A stretch of 64,000 nt of DNA from Ruminococcus sp. (GTDB taxonomy: Bacteria > Bacillota > Clostridia > Oscillospirales > Ruminococcaceae): the NCBI GenBank assembly GCA_015066715.1, contig SVNU01000002.1:1-64000 (forward strand), in the 5' to 3' direction. Made by a program: the position numbers and the translations under genes. Positions 1 through 7,739 of the stretch are shown piece after piece. Within the stretch, counting starts at the first letter, position 1; every line of letters starts with the position of its first letter. A model generated the notes under the pieces. It did not search any database. It worked only from the letters and a program-made list of their open reading frames with translations, and was not told where the DNA came from.

Positions 1-5
1 GATTT

Positions 6-90
6 TCGCTCACTGCGGTGAGCGACCAAAGGCTCTGCCTTTGGATTCCGCCAGCATTTTTGAAAAATTGCTGGACCAAAAAACTTTTGG
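6..90. repeat. array of four small hairpins
   Basis: Four inverted repeats follow each other with almost no spacing: arms at 6-13/18-25 (TCGCTCAC with GTGAGCGA), 26-33/37-44 (CCAAAGGC with GCCTTTGG), 51-61/63-74 (CCAGCA...TGCTGG, one bulge) and 76-81/85-90 (CCAAAA with TTTTGG). No ORF with a ribosome binding site is seen here. The array lies downstream of the minus-strand xylanase gene and may be the end of a dispersed repeat that runs off the window; its function is unknown. Confidence 0.5.
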
Positions 91-157
91 TTTGAAATTC
101 CAAAAACGACTTTTTCGACAAACTGAAGGACGCACATTCAAGTACGTCCTTTCAAAC

Positions 158-3100
158 TTATTTCATAACAATTCTTTTAAGCGCAATAAGGTCAAATACA
201 TTTATCTTGTTATTGCTGTCCATGTCTGCTGCTTCCAAGAAAGCTACAGCTTTTACCTTTCTGCAAAGGAATTTCTGAAGAAGTACAACATCAGCTGTAT
301 TCACTTCACCGTCTGCATTAAGGTCACCAGGCTGAATATCATCAATACCGCTCTGAAGCTCAAGTGTGCCAAATCCAGAGGTATTAATATAGCCCTGACC
401 TGTAAGGTCGCTCCAGTTTGCAATGCCTGTTCTCTTGCCTTCGCCGTTATCATCGTTAATCTGAACGTCATAACCGATAACCTGACCTGCTGTAAATCCA
501 CCGTTTACTGTCGGAATTGCAACTTCGACAATATAACCGTCCGATGTCTTTTTAGCGGCTGTTGTGTAAATATCAGCAGTTCTGCCGTCTGTAACTGTAA
601 CTTCATTATCGAAGTTTACACGAAGCTGAATATCGTCATTTTCATAGTATGAAGTCTTGCCGTTGTTTTCATCAATGAAAATTTCAACCGTATCCTGCTC
701 ATAGGCATTTGCATTTGCCTTGCTTAAATTACCGTCCTTAACCTCAACAAGTACATATATGTTTTCTGAATCCCACATAGCTCTTGCTGTGGCTGTTGCA
801 CCGTCTGTACCCATTGTGTACTTGTCAACATTGATACTGCTTGTCATATTCCAGCATGCATCAATCTCACCGTCAACTACAGGTGTATTGTAAACGCCGT
901 ATGCTGTAAGAGGCTGTTCGATAAATGTAAGCTTACCGTATACTATATCCTTGCCCTGAATATAATCAAGGGTATTCCATGCATCTTCAAATGCAGGGAA
1001 AATTTCTGTATTTTCAGTAATAATTATTTCAAGCTCAAGAGTTGAATTAGCTTTTACTGCAAACTGAGAAAGGTCAATAGCAACATCGCATGTGTCACCG
1101 CTCTTTACTGTTGCGTTTTTTGAAATATATGATGTTTCTTCACTGTCAGTAATAATGATACTTGCCTCACCATCAACATTTGAATCAAGTCTTATTACTG
1201 CCTTCGAATCATTCCATATTGTTTTAAACGTTGCGTCTGTACCGATTTCATTGGCTTTCTGTAATTTGAATGCCTTTTCGTAATCTTCAGCTGTTCCGTC
1301 ATATTTAAGAGCATTTGCCTTTTTGATTGTCTGAATTTCAGCTTCTGTATCGGCAACTGCATAGAAAGCCGGCTTTGCAGAATAGTCCTTTGCGAATAAC
1401 AGAGGATAACCACCAATCCAGCTTGTGCTGTCTGTAATACCCCAGATAACTACCGCTGTAATATTTACGCCCTCATCCTTGAGTGACTTATAAAGCTTGA
1501 AAACTTCATTGTATCTCTTGGCAAGGTCAAGCTGGTCTTCATCGCTATTTGACTTCTGGTCAATATCAAGCTCGGTAATCTGAACCTCAAGACCTAAGCT
1601 GTCATACTTTCTGATAGCTTCTTCGTAAAGTGAAATTGTAGGACTGCTCATCTTGATGTGTGACTGCATGCCTACACCGTCAATAAGACCTTTTGCCGCA
1701 AGCTCCTTGCACTTTTCATAAATATCGTCTCTTTTTGTTTCGATATATTCGTTATAGTCGTTATAGAAAAGCTTACAGCCTGCTGGCATAATTTCTCTTG
1801 CAAGCTCGAAAGCCTTGTCAATAAATGAATCATCACCGTAAACCGACATCCATGCAGACTGACCGTTTACAGTATTGTTTGAACCGGCATCTCTCATTCC
1901 GCCTGCATCCTTGAATGCTTCGTTTACAATATCCCAGGCGTAGATTTCAAGGTCAGGATACTGTGTTGTAACTGCATTTACCACATTCTTCATATAATTT
2001 TCAAGGCGCTTGTTCATCTTTTCAGGAGTTACCCAGTCTGCTTCTGCATCAAAGTTTTCCTTGAAGAACCAGTCAGGTGTCTGACTGTGCCATACAAAAA
2101 CGTGTCCTCTGACAGGGATACTGTTTTCTTCCGCAAAGCTAAGCAGTGTAGCCGCATTGTCAAGTGTAATCTGCGGATTTGTGTCGTCACCTGTTTCAGC
2201 AAGGTACGCAAGAGTATTCTTGAGATTAAGTGTGCTGTCAGGCTTCAACTCGTTACCTAAAGTAAGGCTGTTATAGTGCTTTTTGATTAAATCCTGTGTA
2301 GCCTTTGTCTGAAGCTCTGTTGCAGTAGCGGCACAGCCAAGCTTGAAGTAGTCAGAATATATATCCTTGAGGGACGGAATATCTTCTTCAATTGCCGGGT
2401 CAGGAAGTCTTTCAGCCGCAACATCGTCAAGGTAGAAATCCATTAGATCTACCGTCTGAACGCTTGCATCAGGCTTATAGCCGGTCTGGAAATAAACAGA
2501 AAAGTTTGAGGCTGTTTCAGGGAGTGTATACTCACCCTCAATATAAGTCCATTCGCCGATATTGGCTGTTGAACTTGCTACCTCGTAGTAATTTTCCTTA
2601 CCGTCCTTCTGATACTGGAGATAAAGTGAAAACTTCTGTGACTGCGGATATTCAATTGTCTCACTGCTGCTCTTGTACTCACCCTTGTACATTACCCAGC
2701 CGCTGAATCTGTAGTAGTTGCCGGCATTGAGCACCAGAGTCTTGTTCGCAGCAGGAGCATTCCAGAGCTGCTGTCTGTTGTAAGTGTAAAGACAATCGCT
2801 GTCATTGTGACCATTACCTGCGGAAATTTCACATTTTGCGTCACCTCTGCCGCTCCAGTCGTTTACACCGTTTTCAAAGTCTTCTGTAAAGCCTTCAACA
2901 GCGTCACCCTCATCATTAGGCTCACCCTCTGCGGCAACATCGTCCACATAGAAGTTGATAAGGTTTGACGGTGTTTCAAAGTATACTGTAATTCCCTGTG
3001 CATCAGAAGGGATTGTATAGTTTGCGCCAACCTTTGTCCATTCACCCTTTTTAGCCTGTACATTTGCGACGCTTTTGTAATTTTCAGTTCCACTTGCGTC

Positions 3101-3454
3101 CTTGTAAAGAACCTGTAAATTAATCTGTTCTGTGTCGTTGCCCTCGTCCTGCATTACATAACCGCTGATATAGTACGTTTTGCCGGCACGAAGCTCCTTG
3201 ATTTTTGCGCAACCTGCACCGTTCCAGTTTTTGACACGGCCCGAAACATAAAGAGACTTTTCCCCGGTATTTGCTGTAGTGTCTACAATTTCGATAGAAG
3301 CGTCACCTCTTGGCGCCCAGCCTCCATAGCCGTCCTCAAATGTGTCCTTAAAAATTTCCACCGTTTCAGCAACCGCTGTAAACGGTAAAACTGCCGCCAT
3401 ACAGAAAACCATCACAGCCGCTGTAAGGCAGGACATAATACGCTTGAATTTCAT
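158..3454 (-). CDS. secreted GH10 endo-beta-1,4-xylanase with two CBM22, CBM9 and dockerin
   Basis: A secreted, probably cellulosomal xylan hydrolase of 1098 residues. After a signal peptide (about 1-30) come two CBM22-like xylan-binding modules (about 32-180 and 185-345), a GH10 catalytic barrel (about 350-720), a linker, a CBM9-like module (about 855-1030, opening with VVDGEIDACW) and a C-terminal type I dockerin with two calcium loops (GDLNADGEVN and ADMDSNNKIN). The GH10 acid/base Glu lies in WDIVNEAF and the nucleophile Glu in QITELDI, so the enzyme should be active. The open frame extends to an ATG at 3472, but the ATG at 3454 is chosen because GAAAGGAAG lies just upstream and the lysine-rich signal peptide starts there. 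It is monocistronic, with its own promoter. GH10 identity is secure; the bound ligands are inferred from family. Confidence 0.95.
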   Translation of the reverse strand: MKFKRIMSCLTAAVMVFCMAAVLPFTAVAETVEIFKDTFEDGYGGWAPRGDASIEIVDTTANTGEKSLYVSGRVKNWNGAGCAKIKELRAGKTYYISGYVMQDEGNDTEQINLQVLYKDASGTENYKSVANVQAKKGEWTKVGANYTIPSDAQGITVYFETPSNLINFYVDDVAAEGEPNDEGDAVEGFTEDFENGVNDWSGRGDAKCEISAGNGHNDSDCLYTYNRQQLWNAPAANKTLVLNAGNYYRFSGWVMYKGEYKSSSETIEYPQSQKFSLYLQYQKDGKENYYEVASSTANIGEWTYIEGEYTLPETASNFSVYFQTGYKPDASVQTVDLMDFYLDDVAAERLPDPAIEEDIPSLKDIYSDYFKLGCAATATELQTKATQDLIKKHYNSLTLGNELKPDSTLNLKNTLAYLAETGDDTNPQITLDNAATLLSFAEENSIPVRGHVFVWHSQTPDWFFKENFDAEADWVTPEKMNKRLENYMKNVVNAVTTQYPDLEIYAWDIVNEAFKDAGGMRDAGSNNTVNGQSAWMSVYGDDSFIDKAFELAREIMPAGCKLFYNDYNEYIETKRDDIYEKCKELAAKGLIDGVGMQSHIKMSSPTISLYEEAIRKYDSLGLEVQITELDIDQKSNSDEDQLDLAKRYNEVFKLYKSLKDEGVNITAVVIWGITDSTSWIGGYPLLFAKDYSAKPAFYAVADTEAEIQTIKKANALKYDGTAEDYEKAFKLQKANEIGTDATFKTIWNDSKAVIRLDSNVDGEASIIITDSEETSYISKNATVKSGDTCDVAIDLSQFAVKANSTLELEIIITENTEIFPAFEDAWNTLDYIQGKDIVYGKLTFIEQPLTAYGVYNTPVVDGEIDACWNMTSSINVDKYTMGTDGATATARAMWDSENIYVLVEVKDGNLSKANANAYEQDTVEIFIDENNGKTSYYENDDIQLRVNFDNEVTVTDGRTADIYTTAAKKTSDGYIVEVAIPTVNGGFTAGQVIGYDVQINDDNGEGKRTGIANWSDLTGQGYINTSGFGTLELQSGIDDIQPGDLNADGEVNTADVVLLQKFLCRKVKAVAFLEAADMDSNNKINVFDLIALKRIVMK

Positions 3455-3513
3455 AGCATGACTTCCTTTCATTTTTATACCCCATAATATAACAGTATAT
3501 TATTACATTTATC

Positions 3514-3542
3514 ATTATAGTACAACCACTGTTGAAAGTCAA
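3514..3542 (-). promoter_or_regulatory. sigma-A promoter of the xylanase gene
   Basis: On the minus strand TTGACT (3537-3542) and TATAAT (3514-3519) are separated by exactly 17 bases, about 60 bases upstream of the xylanase start. This is near consensus, so any substrate control probably comes from a repressor or other factor not visible here. Confidence 0.8.
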
Positions 3543-3670
3543 TTATTATCAGCAAATTTGATGTAATTTTATTTAACATGCACAATAACAATGTTGTATT
3601 TAAAGCAAAAATCACAAGAAAATGTTTTTTAAAAGGTCGGTACTTTTCAGAAAATTTTCATTTTTACCCC

Positions 3671-3699
3671 TTTACAAAAATAAAAAAGTGTGGTATAAT
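3671..3699 (+). promoter_or_regulatory. sigma-A promoter of the tRNA-Pro gene
   Basis: TTTACA (3671-3676), a 17-base spacer and TATAAT (3694-3699), 11 bases before the tRNA. The -10 is preceded by GTGTGG, as at 7232-7237. Confidence 0.8.
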
Positions 3700-3710
3700 G
3701 TATTTGTTAA

Positions 3711-3787
3711 CGAGGTGTGGCTCAGTTTGGTAGAGCGCTGCGTTCGGGACGCAGAGGCCGTGGGTTCAAGTCCCGTCACCTCGACCA
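3711..3787 (+). tRNA. tRNA-Pro (anticodon CGG)
   Basis: The 77-base gene folds as a standard cloverleaf: acceptor arms CGAGGTG and CACCTCG pair fully, the anticodon stem CTGCG/CGCAG encloses loop TTCGGGA, giving anticodon CGG, and the T-arm contains GGTTCAAGTCC. The discriminator is A3784 and CCA is encoded (3785-3787). It has its own promoter and terminator, so it is a single-gene unit. Confidence 0.97.
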
Positions 3788-3792
3788 GCATA

Positions 3793-3822
3793 GCGGGTTT
3801 CGCAAAGCGAAGCCCGTTTTTT
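3793..3822 (+). terminator. intrinsic terminator of tRNA-Pro
   Basis: Stem CGGGTTTCGC / GCGAAGCCCG (3794-3816, one mismatch) followed by TTTTTT. Confidence 0.85.
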
Positions 3823-3854
3823 ACAAGCTTTGTTAAAAATAAAGGAGAAAATAT

Positions 3855-4346
3855 ATGTTTAAAAAATTATCTGCGTTTATTGTAATGCTATGCATGATTT
3901 TCTGTTTCACAGCCTGCGAAAATAATGAAAGCTTTGAGGAAAAAGGCGATTATCTGACAGGTAACAGCTGGGAAGGTACCGACGGTTCACTCATAGACCT
4001 TGAAACTGACGGCACTTATAAATTCTACAGAAGCTCTGCTGACAAGACAAACAATTATTATTCAGGCACATTTGAGGTTTTAAACGGTCAGACAGCTGTT
4101 GACTACATTGTTGAAGAATATGGTTTTTCCGAAGAAGCACAGCGTACTGTCATGGAAAAATACAGAGTTGAGGATCAGTACTATTATGTACTCGTTTTAA
4201 ACCAGAACGAATGTATTGTAGATGGTCAGAACACTCTCAGCGAACCTACCAAAACCGAATATTTCGGATATTATGCAATAAGCGACGAGCATCTGAACTT
4301 CACAAGTCTCAAAACAATGGGACAGATGGACTTTTATAAGAAATAA
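3855..4346 (+). CDS. small lipoprotein, function unknown
   Basis: A 163-residue predicted lipoprotein. The N-terminus is a type II signal peptide (MFKKLSAFIVMLCMIFCF) with lipobox FTAC, so the mature protein should be lipid-anchored outside the membrane from about Cys21. The rest is acidic and tyrosine-rich with a likely beta-sandwich pattern (GTDGSLIDLETDGTYKFY, then YYSGTFEVLNG) reminiscent of lipocalin-like small lipoproteins, but I do not recognise the family. AAAGGAG lies 8 bases before the ATG. It sits just downstream of tRNA-Pro, is separated from it by a terminator, and ends in a strong terminator of its own. No obvious promoter was found, so read-through from the tRNA promoter is possible. 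Confidence 0.75.
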   Translation: MFKKLSAFIVMLCMIFCFTACENNESFEEKGDYLTGNSWEGTDGSLIDLETDGTYKFYRSSADKTNNYYSGTFEVLNGQTAVDYIVEEYGFSEEAQRTVMEKYRVEDQYYYVLVLNQNECIVDGQNTLSEPTKTEYFGYYAISDEHLNFTSLKTMGQMDFYKK

Positions 4347-4385
4347 AACTAAAAGGAACTGCAAATGCAGTTCCTTTTAGTTTTA
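4345..4385 (+). terminator. long-stem intrinsic terminator
   Basis: A 19-bp stem (AAAACTAAAAGGAACTGCA with its complement, 4345-4363/4367-4385) ends in TTTTAGTTTT. It terminates the lipoprotein gene and also forms the outer hairpin of the repeat element that follows. Confidence 0.85.
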
Positions 4386-4947
4386 TTTTGTCAAAAAAAT
4401 ATTTAGAAAAGAAAATTTGTATTTAGCGTTCTAACATTATGTACTTTTTGCTTGTACAAAAAGTACCAAAAATACATTTCTTTTTCTCAACGAGAAAAAG
4501 AAACAAAAAGAAATTCAAGTTTCGTCATTTAAAATGCAATCAGACTGTTTCCACGTAAAAGAACTACCATACCCGATAAAAAGCAAACTGTTGCAGATAG
4601 TCTGCATAAAACGCAATTCTCCCCGCAAATTAAGTTGTAACTTGAGAAAGCTTGAAATTTCGAACTTACAAATTCTATTTTAATTGCAACCATCTGCAAA
4701 TGAACTTTTAATTTTGTAATTATGAAGTTGCCAGGTACAAGGAAATATTATTATTTAAGTTACAGTGTGACGGATAGAATTTTTTCTTTTTTGGTCAAGC
4801 TTTTTATCTTTTTGAAGAAAAGAAAAAAGCTTGTGCATTCTTTTGTTACTTTTCTTGTGCAAGCAAGAAAAGTAAGGAAAAACAGAAATATAAAAATAAA
4901 TTTATCTTCTCTAATTTAAAAGGAACTGCAAAACACAGTTCCTTTTG
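4351..4947 (-). repeat. large dispersed repeat element, copy A
   Basis: About 0.6 kb of gene-free DNA that is the reverse complement of 48833-49405 (copy B) over most of its length; for example 4565-4640 matches 49120-49205 inverted with few changes. Each end holds two nested hairpins: here 4852-4880 (arms TACTTTTCTTG and CAAGAAAAGTA) with a pyrimidine hairpin inside, and 4440-4510 at the far end. Small ORFs inside translate the hairpins and have no credible start sites. The outermost hairpins (4351-4379 and 4917-4946) double as terminators of the flanking genes. It is best read as a non-autonomous, MITE-like or structured repeat; origin unproven. Confidence 0.75.
4917..4947 (-). terminator. 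terminator of the HEPN gene
   Basis: AAAAGGAACTG / CAGTTCCTTTT hairpin immediately after the HEPN stop codon on the minus strand, followed by a U-rich stretch. Its stem sequence is nearly the same as that of the terminator at 4351-4379. Confidence 0.7.
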
Positions 4948-5379
4948 TTATCTCTTGTGATAGCTTCTGAAGTCAAAATGAATAATTTCCGTGATAAAGC
5001 TCAGCATCTCCGAGGAGGACTGAATAAGCTCCATAATAGTTTCAGTATCAATATCAAATGGTACATCGGCAGGGTATCTTGTTTCAATATAATAATGGTT
5101 TAAAAGTGTGCTCTTTTCAAGCCATTTTTCAAAATGATAATCAGTCTGTGACGCCTGTTTACAAAGCCATGTAAGGTTATGCCCATCATAAAGATGATGC
5201 TTTTTATAAAGCAGATAACCTTTAAGTCCTTTTTCAATACACTGCTGGCAATGAAAGGCTGCGCTGTTATAGCATCTCTCATCATCAAGCAGATTTTTTG
5301 CCGCAAGCAAATCAAGATTAGCATAATAAAGCCAGTCAAAATATCTGCGGCTGTCCGAATCACGGTACCCTCTACCCAT
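4948..5379 (-). CDS. HEPN domain protein
   Basis: A 143-residue HEPN-family protein (PF05168 type). Helical body with YANLDLLAAKNLL and FHCQQCIEKGLKGYLLYKK, then HNLTWLC and the family signature YYIETRYPADVP near residue 100. HEPN proteins of this class are usually the ribonuclease or regulatory half of two-gene modules paired with a nucleotidyltransferase-like (MNT) partner, which here is the overlapping upstream gene (8-base overlap, ATG at 5379 inside its 3' end). The canonical RX4-6H nuclease motif is not clear, so it may be a non-nuclease HEPN. The pair is transcribed together and ends at a terminator. Confidence 0.8.
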   Translation of the reverse strand: MGRGYRDSDSRRYFDWLYYANLDLLAAKNLLDDERCYNSAAFHCQQCIEKGLKGYLLYKKHHLYDGHNLTWLCKQASQTDYHFEKWLEKSTLLNHYYIETRYPADVPFDIDTETIMELIQSSSEMLSFITEIIHFDFRSYHKR

Positions 5380-5683
5380 AGAGCACCGTCCCCGAATTGT
5401 CTATTTTCCAGGCGAATGTGCCGATTTCACCTCTGAGACCGTCAAACTCCGTTTGTGTATAGATTACAAGGTCAAAGGGCAGTTCACAGTCAATATTGAA
5501 ATAAAGATTTCCTGCAAGTTCCGATGTGCTTTTGATGCTGTCATCTACAATGAGTCCGAATTTGAAGCTTGTAAGCTCGCCCATTGTATCCACCTTAACA
5601 CTTATAAGGTAAATTTTTTTGATTTCCTTGCAGAATTCAAGCAGCTTCTGCTCAAGTTCCTTTACATACCTGTTGTCTTTCAT
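5372..5683 (-). CDS. MNT-like nucleotidyltransferase-fold protein, degenerate
   Basis: A 103-residue partner of the HEPN gene. The order and size fit a minimal nucleotidyltransferase, and the C-terminal half keeps CELPFDLVIYTQTEF, resembling the second acidic strand of the fold. The N-terminal catalytic GSxARG...D-D motif is absent; the matching region reads YLISVKVDTMGELTSFKFGL. It may therefore bind HEPN without AMPylating it, or be an unrelated small partner. GGAGGGTGAATTGTA precedes the ATG. The call rests on position and on the weak strand pattern. Confidence 0.6.
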   Translation of the reverse strand: MKDNRYVKELEQKLLEFCKEIKKIYLISVKVDTMGELTSFKFGLIVDDSIKSTSELAGNLYFNIDCELPFDLVIYTQTEFDGLRGEIGTFAWKIDNSGTVLYG

Positions 5684-5726
5684 TACAATTCACCCTCCTT
5701 TATAATAATGCTATCACATAATTTGA

Positions 5727-6326
5727 TTAAACAAAAATATATATTCCGTCTGTACATGTGAAAATATACACTACCTGATCGGTATATGTATAACTTTCGC
5801 CGTTTGTTTCTGCGGTAAAGTCAAGGACTGCATATTTTGCAGAAGTAACAGTTTCCTTAAAAGTTGTCTCGCTGCCATTTTCTTCATATATTGAATCCAT
5901 AAGAGATGTAATTTCATCAATCTGAAGGTCATCGGTTCTGTCGCCGCATGCAACAGCTTCAATATATGTGTATTTATAATTTTCACCTAAAGAAGCCGCC
6001 GTTTTATCGTATATTTCCTTCATAAAATCCCCGACAGCCTTCTCACTGTTTTTTTCAATATACTTAATGTATTGTTCAGACTGGGTTGACGCAAAAAGCT
6101 GTTCATCTTGTATCTGAAGTGAATAGTAATAGTCACTGACAACTCTCATTTCATCGTCAGTAAAATACCGTCCGTCAAAACAAATATCAATATCCGTATC
6201 TTTTAACTGGCGTAATGTAGCACCATATGGAAGATCTTCCATTTCGATGTTTTCGCCGCTGTCGCAGGCACACAATGTTCCGGTTGCCAGAACTGCACAT
6301 AAAATCAATGATAAAAACTTTTTCAT
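5727..6326 (-). CDS. lipoprotein, function unknown
   Basis: A 199-residue predicted lipoprotein. The signal peptide MKKFLSLILCAVLATGTL ends in lipobox LCAC, putting the lipidated Cys near residue 20. The mature part is acidic, helical in the middle (FASTQSEQYIKYIEKNSEKAVGDFMKEIY) and ends in beta strands (AVLDFTAETNGESYTYTDQVVYIF). I do not recognise the family. AGAAGGAATTATAT precedes the ATG and a consensus promoter lies upstream. It ends 43 bases before the MNT-like gene, so it may be co-transcribed with the MNT/HEPN pair, although no relation in function is evident. Confidence 0.75.
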   Translation of the reverse strand: MKKFLSLILCAVLATGTLCACDSGENIEMEDLPYGATLRQLKDTDIDICFDGRYFTDDEMRVVSDYYYSLQIQDEQLFASTQSEQYIKYIEKNSEKAVGDFMKEIYDKTAASLGENYKYTYIEAVACGDRTDDLQIDEITSLMDSIYEENGSETTFKETVTSAKYAVLDFTAETNGESYTYTDQVVYIFTCTDGIYIFV

Positions 6327-6361
6327 ATATAATTCCTTCTTTTTATATTTTCTTTACTTAA

Positions 6362-6390
6362 CAATAACACAAATTCTCACTTATGTCAAC
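6362..6390 (-). promoter_or_regulatory. sigma-A promoter of the 5727-6326 lipoprotein
   Basis: TTGACA (6385-6390), 17-base spacer, TATTGT (6362-6367) on the minus strand, divergent from the rsmE promoter. Confidence 0.7.
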
Positions 6391-6409
6391 AATTCTTTTA
6401 AAATTCTAT

Positions 6410-6437
6410 TGAAAAAAAGATAAAAATATAGTATAAT
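6410..6437 (+). promoter_or_regulatory. sigma-A promoter of rsmE
   Basis: TTGAAA (6410-6415), 16-base spacer, TATAAT (6432-6437), about 50 bases before the rsmE start. Confidence 0.7.
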
Positions 6438-6486
6438 TTACTTGTTAAGATTATAAAATTTCTGCAAATAATATTACGGAGGAAAT

Positions 6487-7206
6487 ATGCCCAGATTTTT
6501 TCTTGAAAATATAAATTTATCACAGCCTGTAATTACCGGTGAAGACGCAAAGCACATAGGTCGTTCACTGCGAATGAAACCCGGACAGCCGCTGACCGTC
6601 TGCTCCTGCGGAACGGATTATTACTGTGAAATAACAAGCATAACTTCTGACGAGGTTTATCTGAAAATTAATGACAGCCGGCTTTGTTCGGCAGAACCAT
6701 CTGTCGAAGTTACGTTGTTTCAGGCTGTTCCGAAGCTCGATAAACTTGAACATATTATCCAGAAATCAGTCGAGCTTGGAGTTACAAGAATTGTTCCTGT
6801 GCTGACAAGACGCTGTGTTTCAAGACCGGACAGGAAGGATTTTGAAAAAAAGCGTATCAGACTTAATAAAATTGCACTTGAAGCCGCAAAGCAGTCCGGC
6901 AGAGGTATTATACCCGAGGTAGGCGAAATTATTTCGTTTAACGAAGCTGTTAAACAAATGAGTGAGTACGACTGCCCGTTAATGCTTTACGAGGAGGGCG
7001 GAATAAGGTTTTCAGAGGTGCAGACAGATGCGTGTAAAAGCTTTGCGCTGTTTGTGGGAAGCGAGGGCGGATTTGACGAAAGCGAAGCCGAAACCGCAAA
7101 AAGCGCTGGCATTACTCCAATATGGCTTGGTGAAAGAATACTTCGTTGCGAAACCGCTCCCCTTACAGCAATATCAATTTTAATGTTTATTACCAAAAAT
7201 TTGTAA
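6487..7206 (+). CDS. rsmE: 16S rRNA (uracil-1498-N3)-methyltransferase
   Basis: A 239-residue SPOUT-class enzyme that methylates U1498 of 16S rRNA using S-adenosylmethionine. The N-terminal PUA-like part contains HIGRSLRMKPG; the SPOUT knot carries the family motifs KLDKLEHIIQKSVELGV, AAKQSGR and the SAM-binding VGSEGGFDESE followed by LGERILRCETA. Length and motif set match a complete protein. CGGAGGAAAT precedes the ATG. It is often downstream of prmA in other genomes; here it stands alone with its own promoter. Confidence 0.95.
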   Translation: MPRFFLENINLSQPVITGEDAKHIGRSLRMKPGQPLTVCSCGTDYYCEITSITSDEVYLKINDSRLCSAEPSVEVTLFQAVPKLDKLEHIIQKSVELGVTRIVPVLTRRCVSRPDRKDFEKKRIRLNKIALEAAKQSGRGIIPEVGEIISFNEAVKQMSEYDCPLMLYEEGGIRFSEVQTDACKSFALFVGSEGGFDESEAETAKSAGITPIWLGERILRCETAPLTAISILMFITKNL

Positions 7207-7214
7207 AATTATGG

Positions 7215-7243
7215 TTGAAATTTATAGAAAAGTGTGGTATAAT
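7215..7243 (+). promoter_or_regulatory. sigma-A promoter of the cysteine-rich mini-protein
   Basis: TTGAAA (7215-7220), 17-base spacer, TATAAT (7238-7243). The leader carries a hairpin (CCGCAG 7278-7283 with CTGCGG 7298-7303) that ends close to the GAGGAA ribosome binding site. Confidence 0.75.
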
Positions 7244-7320
7244 AAAAAAGAACAATAAATGCCATATATAAAAAGGGCCGCAGACCGGGCAATTTTTCTG
7301 CGGAGAAATGAGGAATCAAA

Positions 7321-7617
7321 ATGAAAAAAGGTTTAATTTTAGGTCTTGTAGCAGGTGCTGCTGCGGCTGCAGCTGCAGTTCTTTTTATCAAGAAAAAGCA
7401 GGATGAATACTGCTACTATGACGAAGATATGGACGATCTCGATTGCGATTGCTGTTCAGATTGCTGCGATTGCGGTGACGAATGCAGCTGCGATGAAATC
7501 CCGGCTGATAAAGCAGAAGAAAGTATGATTATGACTGATGCATGTGTTGCATGCGGTGCTTCTGAAGAAGAAGCCCTTGCAGCTATCGAAGACGAAGTTG
7601 AATCAGACGAGGTTTAA
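7321..7617 (+). CDS. membrane-anchored acidic cysteine-rich mini-protein
   Basis: A 98-residue protein with one N-terminal hydrophobic, alanine-rich segment (about 5-22), a KKK stop-transfer run and then a strongly acidic segment with nine cysteines in about 25 residues (CDCCSDCCDCGDECSC near 41-56), followed by DACVACGA (near 75-82) and an acidic tail. The Cys spacing suggests a metal or metal-cluster site, but I do not recognise a family. The segment may equally be a signal anchor that leaves the Cys-rich tail in the cytoplasm. ATGAGGAA precedes the ATG. It is a single gene with its own promoter, leader hairpin and terminator. Confidence 0.75.
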   Translation: MKKGLILGLVAGAAAAAAAVLFIKKKQDEYCYYDEDMDDLDCDCCSDCCDCGDECSCDEIPADKAEESMIMTDACVACGASEEEALAAIEDEVESDEV

Positions 7618-7630
7618 TTTTTAAAAGTTA

Positions 7631-7659
7631 TCCCGATGCATATGCATCGGGATTTTTTT
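7631..7659 (+). terminator. intrinsic terminator of the mini-protein gene
   Basis: Perfect stem TCCCGATGCA / TGCATCGGGA followed by seven T. Confidence 0.85.
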
Positions 7660-7706
7660 AGTATCATTAAAGTATTTCATGGAAATTACTTTCAAAGCGA
7701 AAACCA

Positions 7707-7732
7707 GGAGGCACTCCATTCGAAGTGCCTCC
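7707..7732 (-). terminator. intrinsic terminator of thrS
   Basis: Stem GGAGGCACT / AGTGCCTCC just after the thrS stop on the minus strand; the following U tract is interrupted. Confidence 0.65.
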
Positions 7733-7739
7733 ACATTTT

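Noticed and set aside
41-652. 203-codon plus-strand ORF
   Set aside because: Lies antisense to the xylanase 3' end and the hairpin array; no ribosome binding site; composition mirrors the coding strand.
3622-3885. 87-codon plus-strand ORF
   Set aside because: Runs straight through the tRNA-Pro gene and its terminator.
4722-4919. 65-codon ORF in repeat copy A
   Set aside because: Translates the hairpin arms of the dispersed repeat; no start signal; the corresponding region in copy B does not keep the frame.
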